64,000 bases of DNA from the NCBI RefSeq assembly GCF_900112845.1, contig NZ_FONG01000009.1, forward strand, positions 62,001 to 126,000, given 5' to 3'. Made by a program: the position numbers and the translations under genes. Below the pieces are notes generated by a model. That model did no database searches. It was given only the letters and a program-made list of their open reading frames with translations, and had not been told where the DNA came from. The number at the start of each line of letters is the position of its first letter. The stretch's first letter is position 1. The stretch is from Actinacidiphila alni (lineage in GTDB: Bacteria; Actinomycetota; Actinomycetes; Streptomycetales; Streptomycetaceae). Positions 32,920 to 41,849 of this stretch are shown here, in pieces.

Positions 32920-33852
32920 TCAGCGGTCGCCGAGCAGCGCGAGGCCCCGCTCGATGAGTTCGGCCAGTTCCTTGACGTGCGCCGGGGCCGGTTCCGACAG
33001 CGGCGGCCGGACCTCGCCGACGTCCAGGCCGCGCAGCCGCACCCCGGCCTTGACCAGCGAGACGGCGTAACCGCGGCCCTGATTGCGGAGGTTGACCAGC
33101 GGCCGGTAGAAGCCGTCGATCAGTTTGTCGACGGTGGCGTCGTCGCCGGTGGTGAGCGCCTTGTGGAAGGCGAGCGCGATCTCGGGCGAGAAGGCGAAGA
33201 CGGCCGAGGAGTAGAGCCGCACTCCGATGCCGCGGTAGGCGAGACCGGTGAGTTCCGCGGTGGGCAGGCCGTTGAAGTAGCGGAAGTCGTGGCCGGGAAG
33301 TTCGGTGCGGACGGCGCTGATGATCCGCTGCATCAGGTCGAGGTCGCCGACGCCGTCCTTGAGGCCGATGATGTTGGGCACCCGGGCGAGTTCGACGACC
33401 GTCTCGGGGGTGAAGACGGCGTTGTCGCGCTGGTAGACGATGACGTCGAGGCCGGTGCCGGCCGCGAGCGCGGTGTAGTGCCGCAGCATGCCCTCCTGGT
33501 CGGGCACGACGAGGTAGGGCGGCATGGCGAGCAGCCCGTCGGCGCCCGCCCGCTCGGCGATCCCGGCGTACTGCAGGGCGAGCGCGGTGCCGTATCCGGC
33601 GCCCGCCACCACCGGCACCCGCCCGGCGGTCTCCTCGACGGCCGCGGCGACGCACGCGCCGAACTCCTCGGGGGACAGCGCGTGGAACTCACCCGTGCCG
33701 CAGCACGCGAAGACGGCCGCGGCGCCCGCTTCCACTCCCGCGCGCACATGCGCACGGAAGGCGTCGAGGTCGAGACCGCCGTCCGGGCCGAAGGCCGTGA
33801 CAGGGAAGAACAGCAGGCCGTCGAGACGCTCGGCGAGGGCGGGTGAGGTCAT
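32920..33852 (-). CDS. kdgD: 5-dehydro-4-deoxyglucarate dehydratase-like (DapA superfamily)
   Basis: 310-residue class I aldolase-type TIM barrel of the dihydrodipicolinate synthase superfamily. KdgD converts 5-keto-4-deoxyglucarate to 2-oxoglutarate semialdehyde with loss of CO2 and water. Motifs: LDGLLFFPVTAFGPDGGLD, FACCGTGEFHALSPEE (GTGE in place of GTTGE), the tyrosine of DVIVYQRDNA and Schiff-base lysine in NIIGLKDGVGD. ATG 33852 follows a GGGGG site; upstream ATGs would overlap the operator palindrome. It is divergent from udh. A plain DapA is less likely given the context. Confidence 0.85.
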   Translation of the reverse strand: MTSPALAERLDGLLFFPVTAFGPDGGLDLDAFRAHVRAGVEAGAAAVFACCGTGEFHALSPEEFGACVAAAVEETAGRVPVVAGAGYGTALALQYAGIAERAGADGLLAMPPYLVVPDQEGMLRHYTALAAGTGLDVIVYQRDNAVFTPETVVELARVPNIIGLKDGVGDLDLMQRIISAVRTELPGHDFRYFNGLPTAELTGLAYRGIGVRLYSSAVFAFSPEIALAFHKALTTGDDATVDKLIDGFYRPLVNLRNQGRGYAVSLVKAGVRLRGLDVGEVRPPLSEPAPAHVKELAELIERGLALLGDR

Positions 33853-33886
33853 CGGGTTCCCCCTGAAGGTCTGTGCGCTCATCTGA

Positions 33887-33906
33887 TTCATGTCTATATT
33901 CATGAA
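33887..33906. promoter_or_regulatory. Palindrome TTCATG-N8-CATGAA upstream of kdgD
   Basis: Perfect 6-bp arms with an AT-rich spacer (TCTATATT), 35 bases before the kdgD-like start in the gap shared with divergent udh. It is probably an operator for a sugar-acid regulator (GntR, LacI or IclR type) acting on one or both genes. Confidence 0.55.
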
Positions 33907-34074
33907 CGCTGCCACGCTAGGCGAGGCCCCATGTGCGGGTCAAGCCGATCGGCACCTCCACGGCTCCAGGATGCCGAGCGGCCGATTTTCCGCACTTGTC
34001 CACGTACCTGAATCACGTCCACGGATATACTCGCGGCGGACACCGAGCCGCCCGCCAGACACGGAGACCCCCGT

Positions 34075-34905
34075 ATGCCCGCTCCCCGCACCGTCCTGCT
34101 CACCGGCGCCGCAGGCGGCCTCGGCACCCTCATGCGCGGCCTGCTCCCGGCGTACGGGTACGACCTGCGGCTGTTCGACGTCCGCCCGGTCGAGGGAGCG
34201 CCGGACGGCGCGAAGGTGTTCACCGCGGACCTGACGGACCGCGACGCGCTGCGCGAGGCGGTGCACGGCGTCGACGCGATCATGCACCTGGCGGGGATCT
34301 CCCTGGAGGCGCCCTTCGAGAAGATCCTGCGCAGCAACATCGAGGGCACCTACCACCTCTACGAGGCGGCCCGCGAGGAGGACGTCCGCCGGATCGTCTT
34401 CGCCTCCAGCAACCACGCCGTCGGCTTCACGCCCAGGCCGCAGGGCACCCCCGTACCGAGCGAATCGCTGATCCCGGTCGACACCCCGCGCCGCCCCGAC
34501 ACCTACTACGGCCTGTCCAAGTGCTTCGGCGAGGACCTCGCCCAGCTCTACGCGGACCTGCACGGCATCGACACCGTCTCCGTACGGATCGGCTCCTGCT
34601 TCCCCGAACCCACCACCGTACGGATGCTGTCGGTGTGGATGAGCCCGGCCGACGGCGCCCGGCTCTTCCACGCCGCACTCAGCGCCGGCACCACCGGGCA
34701 CACCGTCGTGTACGGCAGCTCCGCCAACACCCGGCTGTGGTGGGACCTCTCGGGCGCCCGCGCGCTCGGCTACGAACCGCAGGACGACTCCGAGCCGTAC
34801 GCCGCCGCGCTCATCGCCGCGCAGGGCGAACTGGACCCGGACAATCCGGCGCACGCCAACCTCGGCGGCCAGTTCTGCACCGAGCCGCCGGTCTGGCCGT
34901 ACTGA
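34075..34905 (+). CDS. udh: Uronate dehydrogenase-like NAD-dependent SDR enzyme
   Basis: 276-residue extended short-chain dehydrogenase. Family members oxidise D-glucuronate or D-galacturonate to the aldarolactone with NAD+. Features: Rossmann motif TGAAGGLG, MHLAGISLEAPFEKIL, SSNHAVGF, catalytic YGLSK (YxxxK), and RIGSCFPEPTTVRMLSVW, which strongly resembles characterised Udh enzymes. A possible -10 hexamer TATACT lies 46 bases upstream of the ATG. Divergent from kdgD, it completes an oxidative uronate route with the dehydrogenase at 22 kb. Confidence 0.88.
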   Translation: MPAPRTVLLTGAAGGLGTLMRGLLPAYGYDLRLFDVRPVEGAPDGAKVFTADLTDRDALREAVHGVDAIMHLAGISLEAPFEKILRSNIEGTYHLYEAAREEDVRRIVFASSNHAVGFTPRPQGTPVPSESLIPVDTPRRPDTYYGLSKCFGEDLAQLYADLHGIDTVSVRIGSCFPEPTTVRMLSVWMSPADGARLFHAALSAGTTGHTVVYGSSANTRLWWDLSGARALGYEPQDDSEPYAAALIAAQGELDPDNPAHANLGGQFCTEPPVWPY

Positions 34906-34917
34906 CGCGGCCCGCCG

Positions 34918-36771
34918 TCACCCCTCGGTGTCCCCGGGGGTCCCGGGGACACCGGCGGTCTCGACGGCTCCGGCCGCCCCCGGCAGGGCCCCGGTGTCCC
35001 GGGAAGGCCCCGGCAGGGCCCCGGCCGCGTCCGCCGGGCCCTCCTGCGGGACGGCCAGCGTGAAGCGGATCCGGGTGCCGCCGGTGTACTCGTTGTCCAC
35101 CGAGATCCGGCCGCCGTGGTGCTCGACGATCTTCCGGCACATCGCGAGTCCGATACCGGTGCCCTCGTAGGTGTTGCGGCTGTGCAGACGCTGGAAGAGG
35201 ACGAAGACCTTCTCGCTGAACTCCTCCTGGATGCCGATGCCGTTGTCGGTCACGCTGAGTGCGAGGCTGCCGTCGGGCGCGGTGCCCGCCTCCACCGTGA
35301 TCACCGGAGTGCGGTCGGCGGCACGGAATTTGATCGCGTTCCCGATCAGGTTCTGCCACACCAGGGCCAGCAGGGTCGCGTCGCCGACGGTGTCCGGCAG
35401 CGCCTTCGGCCGCTCCACCCGCGCGCCCGACTCCTCCAGCCGGTCGGCCAGGTTGTACAGCGCCTGGTCGAGGGTGGCGTCCAACTGCACCGGGCGGTGG
35501 TCGTCCTGCGCCCGGCCGACCCGGGAGAAGGCCAGCAGGTCGTTGATGAGGATCTGCATGCGCCGGGCGCCGTCCACCGCGAAGTCGATGTACTGCACGC
35601 CGCGTTCGTCCAGCGCGTGCCGGTAGCGCTTCTCCAGCAGCTGGCAGAAGGACGCCACCTTGCGCAGCGGCTCCTGGAGGTCGTGCGAGGCGACATAGGC
35701 GAACTGCTCAAGCTCGGCGTTGGAGCGCCGCAGTTCCTCCGACTGCTCGGTCAGCTCCAGCGCCTGGACGGCCAGCAGCTCGCGCTGGTCGCGGGCTTGT
35801 GCGAGCGCTCCCGCGATGCCGCCGCGCATCGCCTCCACGGCCTCGGCCAGCACCTGCAGATCGGCCGGACCGCTGGACTCGATCGGGGTGTCGAAGTCGC
35901 CGCCCGCCACCCGCAGCGAGGCGTGACGCAGCCGCAGCAGCGGCCGTCCGACGATCTGCCGCACCAGTACGGCGAGCACCACGACGGCCGCGAGGAAGGA
36001 GGCGAGCATCGCCAGCAGCACCGCGTCCCGCTCGCCCCGTACGTGCTTCAACTCGTCCTGGCTGCGCTGCCGTTCCGCCTGGAGGTGGGTGTCCTGGATG
36101 GTGAACAGGGTGCGGACGTCGTCGAACGCCTTCTTGCTGCCGTCCAGAAGCGCGCGGTCGGAGTCGACGGGCACGCCCGCGGTGGCGTCGGCGGTGAGTG
36201 GCTTGGCGTACACATTGCGCCAGTGGTCGGCCGCGACGGTCAGCGCCGTCAGGTCCTTCATGGACCGCGTGTTGCCGGCGATCAGCGGCTTCAGCCGGGC
36301 GTTGACCCGCTTCTGCTCAGCGAGCCCGTCCTTGTAGGGCTGGAAGAACTCCAGCGAGTGGGTGAGGACGTAGCCGCGTACGCCCGTCTCCTGGTCGAGC
36401 AGCGCCGTCTGGAGGCGGACCGACTCCACCCGGGCGGGCTGCACATTGTTCGACAGGTGGTCGGAGATCGTGGTGGTGCGGGAGAGCAACTGGGCACCGA
36501 TCACCGCGAAGACGATGACGAGCAGCGTCATGATGCCGAGGACGAGCTGGAACCAGCCCTGGACGGTGAGCCGTCCGCTCACCTGCCGCCGGCCGGTCTT
36601 CGAGGCGTCGGAGCCGTCCGGGGTTTCCGGCGCGTCCGGGGCGATCGCCTCGGAAGCGCCGGCCGTGTCGCCCACGCCGCTCGTGCTGCTCGTACTGTCC
36701 GCGTTGTCCGTGCTGTCCGCGCCGTTGCGGCCGCTCGTACCGTTCACATCGCTCATGTCCGTGGCCGCCAT
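34918..36771 (-). CDS. Sensor histidine kinase (CHASE3-HAMP-HisKA-HATPase)
   Basis: 617-residue membrane kinase. A disordered acidic N-tail (1-70), TM1 (~72-96), an extracytoplasmic helical CHASE3-like domain (~97-249; ALLDQETGVRGYVLT), TM2 (~250-271), HAMP and coiled coil (~272-355), phospho-acceptor His363 in ASHDLQEPLRKV, and the ATPase domain with NLIGNAIKF, DNGIGI and EGTGIGLA. The gene overlaps the end of the upstream PP2C response-regulator gene by 19 bases, so the two are translated together. An in-frame ATG five codons later is an alternative start. Confidence 0.92.
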   Translation of the reverse strand: MAATDMSDVNGTSGRNGADSTDNADSTSSTSGVGDTAGASEAIAPDAPETPDGSDASKTGRRQVSGRLTVQGWFQLVLGIMTLLVIVFAVIGAQLLSRTTTISDHLSNNVQPARVESVRLQTALLDQETGVRGYVLTHSLEFFQPYKDGLAEQKRVNARLKPLIAGNTRSMKDLTALTVAADHWRNVYAKPLTADATAGVPVDSDRALLDGSKKAFDDVRTLFTIQDTHLQAERQRSQDELKHVRGERDAVLLAMLASFLAAVVVLAVLVRQIVGRPLLRLRHASLRVAGGDFDTPIESSGPADLQVLAEAVEAMRGGIAGALAQARDQRELLAVQALELTEQSEELRRSNAELEQFAYVASHDLQEPLRKVASFCQLLEKRYRHALDERGVQYIDFAVDGARRMQILINDLLAFSRVGRAQDDHRPVQLDATLDQALYNLADRLEESGARVERPKALPDTVGDATLLALVWQNLIGNAIKFRAADRTPVITVEAGTAPDGSLALSVTDNGIGIQEEFSEKVFVLFQRLHSRNTYEGTGIGLAMCRKIVEHHGGRISVDNEYTGGTRIRFTLAVPQEGPADAAGALPGPSRDTGALPGAAGAVETAGVPGTPGDTEG

Positions 36772-38030
36772 CCCGCGTGCACCACGGCCGCGTCGTCCTC
36801 AAGACCGCCACGTCCGGCGGTCGCGGTCTCCGCCGCCTGGATCAGCGCGTCGACGAAGTCGTCGGCCGGCAGCGCGCCGTGTTTGCGGGCCAGCGCCAGC
36901 AGGCCCTCCTCGCCGAGCCGTTCGTCGGGCCCGTCGCCGTACTTCCACTCGAAGAGGCCGTCGGTGAAGAGCACCACGGAGGCGCCGTCCAGCGGTTCCG
37001 CCGTCTCCGGCCAGACGCCGCTGCCGGGCACCAGGCCGAGCGCGGGTCCGTACGGCGGCTCGCACCACTGGACGTCGGTACCGCGGCGCAGCAGCAGCCC
37101 CGGGTGCCCGGCCCTGACGATCTTCACGGTGCCGCGGTCGGGCGGGAACTCCAGCGAGGTGAGGGTGGCGAAGACGTGCTCGCCCGCGCGTTCCGCGACC
37201 AGCATCTGCTCCAGCATCGCGGGCAGTTCCGCGCCCCGGGTGCCGGCCAGCACGAAGGAGCGCCAGGCGACCCGCAGGCACACCCCGAGCGCGGCCTCGG
37301 CGGCGCCGTGCCCCGACACGTCGCCTATCACCACGTGCACCGTGCCGTCGGCGGTCTGCACCACGTCGTAGAAGTCGCCGCCGAGCAGCGCGTGGTCGCG
37401 GCCGGGCCGGTAGCGGGCGGTCACCTGCCAGTCGTCGCCGCGCAGCAGCGGGGTGGGCAGCAGGCCGCGCTCCAGGCGGGCGTTCTCCTCGGCCCGCATC
37501 GAGCTCTCGCGCAGCGCCACATTGGCCCGCTCGATCTGCTTGCGCTGTACGGCGTAGCGGATCGCGCGGCTGAGCGACTGCGGTTCCAGAGCGCTCTTGG
37601 ACAGATACTCCTGGGCGCCGGAGGCGACGGCCGCGAGCCCGGCGTCCTCCTCGGACAGGCCGGTCAGCACCACGACGGCTGCCCGGGGGGCGTCCTTGAG
37701 CAGCCGGGACACCGCGTCCACCCCGAAGGCGTCCGGCAGGTGCAGGTCGAGCAGGACGCACTCGGGAGCGGCGCGGTGGCTCAGCATGGCCAGCGCCTCG
37801 GCGAGGTCGCGCGCCCTGACCACCTCGATCGGGGCGCCGCTCAGCGCGAGGTACTCCTCGACGAGCAGGGCGTCCCCGTCGTCGTCCTCGACCAGCAGGA
37901 CGGTTTCCGGGCCCGACTGCCCCAATGGGGACGCCGCGGCACGCGAGCCCCGGCTGTCACGGCCGTCACGGGCGCGCGGTATGCCCACCGGAAGTCCGGC
38001 CGGAACCCCGGCCGGGCCACTTCGAGCCAC
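36753..38030 (-). CDS. Response regulator with PP2C (SpoIIE/RsbU) phosphatase output
   Basis: 425 residues: receiver domain (~43-160; LLVEDDDGDALL, phospho-Asp95 in CVLLDLHLPD, lysine in EYLSKSAL), coiled linker, then a SpoIIE-type Ser/Thr phosphatase (~205-420) with metal motifs GGDFYDV and GDVSGHGAAEAAL. Such proteins dephosphorylate anti-anti-sigma factors, which links a phosphorelay to sigma-factor partner switching. GTG 38030 has a GGAGG site 8 bases upstream. It is the first gene of an operon with the overlapping histidine kinase. No anti-sigma or antagonist gene is adjacent. Confidence 0.9.
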   Translation of the reverse strand: MARSGPAGVPAGLPVGIPRARDGRDSRGSRAAASPLGQSGPETVLLVEDDDGDALLVEEYLALSGAPIEVVRARDLAEALAMLSHRAAPECVLLDLHLPDAFGVDAVSRLLKDAPRAAVVVLTGLSEEDAGLAAVASGAQEYLSKSALEPQSLSRAIRYAVQRKQIERANVALRESSMRAEENARLERGLLPTPLLRGDDWQVTARYRPGRDHALLGGDFYDVVQTADGTVHVVIGDVSGHGAAEAALGVCLRVAWRSFVLAGTRGAELPAMLEQMLVAERAGEHVFATLTSLEFPPDRGTVKIVRAGHPGLLLRRGTDVQWCEPPYGPALGLVPGSGVWPETAEPLDGASVVLFTDGLFEWKYGDGPDERLGEEGLLALARKHGALPADDFVDALIQAAETATAGRGGLEDDAAVVHAGWRPRT

Positions 38031-38190
38031 GTTTCGTCCTCCGCTTTTCCCTGCCCGACCACTGAGTTTGCGCTGAGCGTACTTGCCCAGGGCAGGAGCG
38101 TATACGCGAGAGCGTGCGCTCCCGTGTTCGATCGGCGAACCTGTGCGATCCGAGCGCCGCGGGACCCGTCCGGGACCGTCCCGGCCACGA

Positions 38191-39150
38191 ATGACAGAGG
38201 ATGGACCGGGTACGCCGGTGCGGGTACGCCGCCTCGTCGCGGCAGCCGCGTTCGGGCGGTCCGGCACGGTGAGCGGGCGAGCCGACGGGAGTGCGGGAGT
38301 GGCGGGAACGACAGGGACGGGCGCCGGGACGGACGCGGGGGCGGACGGCGGGGATTCCGGTGGGCCCGGCGGCATCACCGGCGGTTCCGGCGCGGGCGGC
38401 GGGTCGCCGCGCCCGCGCTACCGGCCGCTGCTGGTGCGGCGGCCGGTGACGGCGCCGCGGGCCGCGGTGCTGGTGCTGCACGGCGGGCGGGAGCACGGCC
38501 TGCGCCCGCCCACGCTGCTGAACGCGCCAGGGCTGCGGATGCGGCCGTTCGTCCGCGCGCTGGCCCGGGCGACCGAGGGCCACGGGGTGCTGCTCGCCGA
38601 GGCCCGCTACCGGCACCGCGGCTGGAACGGCGACCGGGCCGACGCCGCCCGGGACGCCGCGCGGGCGCTGGCCGAGCTGGAGCGGCGGACGGACGGGGCG
38701 CCGGTCGTCCTGGTCGGGCACTCCATGGGCGGCCGGGCGGCGCTGCGGGTGGCCGGTACGGCCGGGGTGGTGGGCACGGTGGCGCTGGCCCCGTGGTGCC
38801 CGCCGGGCGAGCCGGTGGCGCAGCTGGCGAAGACCCGGCTGGTGATGCTGCACGCGACGGCCGACCGGATCACCTCGCCCGCCGGGTCGCTGCGGCTGGC
38901 GGAGCTGGCCAGGGCCGAGGGCGCGGCGGTCTGCCGCTTCGAGCTGCCGGGCGGCGACCACGCGATGCTGCGGCAGGCGGCGCTGTGGCACTCCTTCACC
39001 ACCCGGGCGGTGTGCGGCCTGCTCGGCATCGCCCCGCTGCCGCCCGAAGCGGTGTCCGCCTTCGCGCTGCCCCCGGAGTCGCCCGACGGCCTCACCATTC
39101 CCGCCGTCTCCGTCGTACGGGGCGACCGGCCGGGTCCCGGAGGCCGGTAA
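38191..39150 (+). CDS. Alpha/beta-fold hydrolase
   Basis: 319-residue predicted soluble hydrolase. An N-terminal Gly/Thr-rich extension (~1-70) precedes the fold. Nucleophile elbow VGHSMGGRAALR, acid candidate in LHATADRITSP and histidine in GGDHAMLRQA form a Ser-Asp-His triad. It resembles dienelactone-hydrolase or lysophospholipase-like proteins. The ATG at 38191 has a weak ribosome site and an earlier start is possible. Substrate unknown. It is divergent from the phosphatase gene. Confidence 0.8.
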   Translation: MTEDGPGTPVRVRRLVAAAAFGRSGTVSGRADGSAGVAGTTGTGAGTDAGADGGDSGGPGGITGGSGAGGGSPRPRYRPLLVRRPVTAPRAAVLVLHGGREHGLRPPTLLNAPGLRMRPFVRALARATEGHGVLLAEARYRHRGWNGDRADAARDAARALAELERRTDGAPVVLVGHSMGGRAALRVAGTAGVVGTVALAPWCPPGEPVAQLAKTRLVMLHATADRITSPAGSLRLAELARAEGAAVCRFELPGGDHAMLRQAALWHSFTTRAVCGLLGIAPLPPEAVSAFALPPESPDGLTIPAVSVVRGDRPGPGGR

Positions 39151-39212
39151 CCCGATCACCCGGGTAATGGAACCGCAAAGGTGTGTCGGTCGTTACGGGG
39201 GGCATGACCGCT

Positions 39213-40445
39213 ATGACGCCTGGCTCGAATGTGCCGCTCTCCGTGCCCCGGGTGGCCGTGGACGTCGCCGCCCCCTCCGCGCGGCTCGACGTCTCGGGCC
39301 TGCTCCTGACCGGTGACGGCAAGGTGCGCTCCGACGACGACTTCGTCTTCTACAACCAGCCCCAGGGGCCCGGCGTGACCCACCGTTCCGGAGGCGGTTC
39401 CGGGCCGGACACGATCACCGTCGACACCGCCGCCGTACCGGCCGGGATCGAGAAGATCGTGGTCACCGCCAGTCTCGACGGCGGCGGCCCCTTCGCGGGC
39501 ACCACCCCGACGGCCACCGTGCGCGGCGCCGACGACGGCTCGGTGATCGCCACCTTCACACCCACCGGGCTCGGCCCGGAGACCGCGCTCGTGGTCGTCG
39601 AGGTGTACCGGCGCGGCGGTGCCTGGAAGGTCCGCGCGGTCGGCCAGGGCTACGCCGACGGGCTGGCCGGAATCGCCACCGACTTCGGGGTGAATGTCGA
39701 CGAGCCCGCGGCGCCCGCCGCCCCGGCCCCCGCCGCGTCCGTGAGCGCACCGCCGCCGCCCGCCGCGGCGATGCCGAGCGCCCCGCCGCCCACCGGTGCG
39801 CCCGCCGCGCATCTGCCGCCGCCGCCCGCCGCTCCCCCGGCGTCGCCCGCGCCGGCCGCCGCGCCCGGCAAGGTCAATCTGGACAAGGGCCGGGTCAATC
39901 TCCGCAAGAACGAGACGGTCTCGCTGGTCAAGGCGGGCCGGCCGCTGCTCACCTCGGTGCGGATGGGGCTCGGCTGGGAGCCCGCCTTCGGCGGCCGGGA
40001 CATCGACCTGGACGCCTCCGTCATCGCCTACGGCCCGCAGCGCAACCACATCGCGACCTGCTACTTCGGCAAGCTGGCGATCCTCAACGGCGCGGTGCAG
40101 CACTCCGGTGACAATCTGACCGGCGCGGGCTCGGGCGACGACGAGACGATCACCGTGCACCTGGGCGGGCTGCCGCCCGAGGTGACCGGTCTGGTCTTCA
40201 CCGTGAACTCCTACTCGGGCCAGAAGTTCAACAAGGTCGCGAAGGCGTACTGCCGGCTGCTCGACGCGGGCTCCGGCGAGGAGCTGGTCCGCTTCGACCT
40301 GACCGGCGGCGAGGCCCGCACCGGGGTACTCATGGCGAAGTTGATCAAGCAGTTCTCCGGCGAGTGGGAGATGACCGCCATGGGCGACTTCGTCGACTCC
40401 CGCACCGCCAAGGGAATGGTGAAGCCGGGCGCCTCCGCGCTCTGA
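39213..40445 (+). CDS. TerD family protein with two TerD-like domains
   Basis: 410-residue TerD/TerA-type stress protein; the family binds Ca2+ and is linked to tellurite and general stress resistance. First domain ~1-155 (LDVSGLLLTGDGKVRSDDDF, VVVEVYRRGGAWKVRAVGQGYADGL). A Pro/Ala-rich linker covers ~160-220. The second domain, ~225-410, has VRMGLGWEP and the acidic DIDLDASVIAY site. ATG 39213 (MTPGSNVPL) matches the usual family N-terminus and has GGGGGG 10 bases upstream; ATG 39204 is too close to that site. It is isolated, not in a full ter operon. Confidence 0.87.
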   Translation: MTPGSNVPLSVPRVAVDVAAPSARLDVSGLLLTGDGKVRSDDDFVFYNQPQGPGVTHRSGGGSGPDTITVDTAAVPAGIEKIVVTASLDGGGPFAGTTPTATVRGADDGSVIATFTPTGLGPETALVVVEVYRRGGAWKVRAVGQGYADGLAGIATDFGVNVDEPAAPAAPAPAASVSAPPPPAAAMPSAPPPTGAPAAHLPPPPAAPPASPAPAAAPGKVNLDKGRVNLRKNETVSLVKAGRPLLTSVRMGLGWEPAFGGRDIDLDASVIAYGPQRNHIATCYFGKLAILNGAVQHSGDNLTGAGSGDDETITVHLGGLPPEVTGLVFTVNSYSGQKFNKVAKAYCRLLDAGSGEELVRFDLTGGEARTGVLMAKLIKQFSGEWEMTAMGDFVDSRTAKGMVKPGASAL

Positions 40446-40464
40446 GCGCCATCCTTTCCGCCGG

Positions 40465-40499
40465 GGCGGGCGACGACGCGGGCAGCGTCGTCGCCCGCC
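40465..40499 (+). terminator. Terminator after the TerD-family gene
   Basis: Perfect 15-bp stem GGCGGGCGACGACGC / GCGTCGTCGCCCGCC with loop GGGCA, 20 bases after the stop codon. No U-tract. Confidence 0.8.
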
Positions 40500-40730
40500 T
40501 CCGTCGTCACGCGTCCCCGTAGCCCCCCGCACCCACCGTCACAGGACCACCGCCACGGGGCCGCCGTCACGCGGCTGCCGTCACAGGGCCGCCGCCCGAC
40601 GTTCGCACATCAACATGTCATGGTCACATAAAATTTACCGCTGACGGTCTACCCGCATAGACCCATGGCCGGGACCCTGGTCGAGCACCATCCGTACCGC
40701 TCCACCCCCTAGCCACGGGAGCGCTCAGTC

Positions 40731-41375
40731 ATGCCCAAAAACCGTCTCGTGCACGGAATATGTGCCGCCGTCAGTGCCGCGCTGCTCGCGGCGACGGCGC
40801 TGCTCGTCGGCGGCGGCACCGCGCAGGCCGCCCTGCCGACCCCCATCGCCGCCTCGACCGCCCGCAGTTATCTGTCCGGGATGACGGCGACCCCCGAGAC
40901 GCACGCCTCGACGTACGACCGTGATCTGTTCCCGACCTGGATCACCATCTCGGGCACCTGCGACACCCGCGAGTACGTGATCAAGCGCGACGGCACGAGC
41001 GTGGTGACCAACAGCTCGTGCAAGGCCACCTCGGGACACTGGACCAGCGCCTACGACGGCGTGACCACCACCGACCCGTCGACCTTCGACATCGACCACC
41101 TGGTACCGCTCGCCGAGGCGTGGAGCTCCGGCGCGTGGGCGTGGACGACGGCGCAGCGCCAGGCGCTGGCCAATGACGTGACCCGGCCGCAACTGATCGC
41201 GGTGTCCGCGCACTCCAACCGCTCCAAGGGCGACGGCGACCCGACCGAATGGCTGCCGCAGGCGTCGTACCAGTGCACGTACGCCCGCGCCTGGGTGCAG
41301 GTGAAGCACTACTACGGGCTGACCGTGGACAGCGCGGAGAAGTCGAAGCTCAGCTCGATCCTCAGCGGCTGCTGA
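40731..41375 (+). CDS. Secreted HNH endonuclease family protein (DUF1524-type)
   Basis: 214 residues. The signal peptide (MPKNRLVHGICAAVSAALLA, cleavage near AQA-AL) indicates export. The nuclease core has FDIDHLVPLAEAW, QLIAVSAHSNRSKGD and a nearby DPTEWLP, the His-Asn-Lys arrangement of extracellular HNH proteins; paired cysteines suit an extracellular enzyme. Probable role: degradation of external DNA for nutrients, or competition. A strong hairpin terminator follows at 41409. Confidence 0.9.
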   Translation: MPKNRLVHGICAAVSAALLAATALLVGGGTAQAALPTPIAASTARSYLSGMTATPETHASTYDRDLFPTWITISGTCDTREYVIKRDGTSVVTNSSCKATSGHWTSAYDGVTTTDPSTFDIDHLVPLAEAWSSGAWAWTTAQRQALANDVTRPQLIAVSAHSNRSKGDGDPTEWLPQASYQCTYARAWVQVKHYYGLTVDSAEKSKLSSILSGC

Positions 41376-41408
41376 AACCTTCCTGCCGCCCCACCGGCAC
41401 CTCACGTA

Positions 41409-41444
41409 CGGCTGCCCCGGTCATGGCGGTGACCGGGGCAGCCG
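41409..41444 (+). terminator. Terminator after the HNH nuclease gene
   Basis: Perfect 15-bp stem CGGCTGCCCCGGTCA / TGACCGGGGCAGCCG with a 6-base loop, 33 bases past the stop. Confidence 0.85.
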
Positions 41445-41718
41445 CGTGCGGGCCGACGGCGTGTCAGCAGTTCCTGCCCCTGCCTGCGCCAGGGGCCGGT
41501 GATCGCCAGCGAGGCTCCTTACGTCGCGGTTCGTCGCGCGGTGCGTTGCGGCACACCGTGCCGCCGCTCGGCCAACTCCTCGTGAACGCCGGCCCACTCC
41601 CAGGGGTCCGCCCCTGAACAACCCCAAAAATTCGCAAAGCCCGCCTAAAGCGGAGTGCCCCACCCGTCTCTAAGGGCAAGCCCTTCCACCCGCCGCCGGC
41701 GGAGAGGGGCGCCCCGTC

Positions 41719-41849
41719 AGGGGCGCGGGGAACTGCGCGCTCAGGCCGCGCGGGGCTGCTGCTGACAAACCGCCCCCAGCAGGGCAGACGCTGTTTGTTC
41801 TGCGACCACCGGACCGGTGGGGGCTGAGCGCGCAGTTCCCCGCGCCCCT
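41719..41849. repeat. Palindromic repeat element, copy 1 (25-bp perfect terminal inverted repeats)
   Basis: Arms at 41719-41743 and 41825-41849 (AGGGGCGCGGGGAACTGCGC...) are exact reverse complements. The 81-base core between them includes AAACCGCCCCCAGC and GCAGACGCTGTTTGTTCTGC. A second copy of arms and core is at 50286-50444. It has no coding capacity and resembles the short interspersed GC-rich elements common in Streptomyces intergenic DNA. Confidence 0.9.

Noticed and set aside
34903-34920. TGACG...CGTCA hairpin at the convergent ends of udh and the histidine kinase gene
   Set aside because: Only 5-bp arms that include both stop codons; too weak to call a terminator.
39213-41375. TerD protein plus secreted nuclease as an anti-phage or toxin system
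   Set aside because: The two genes are separated by a strong terminator and 285 bases, the nuclease has its own signal peptide, and no immunity or sensor partner is present.
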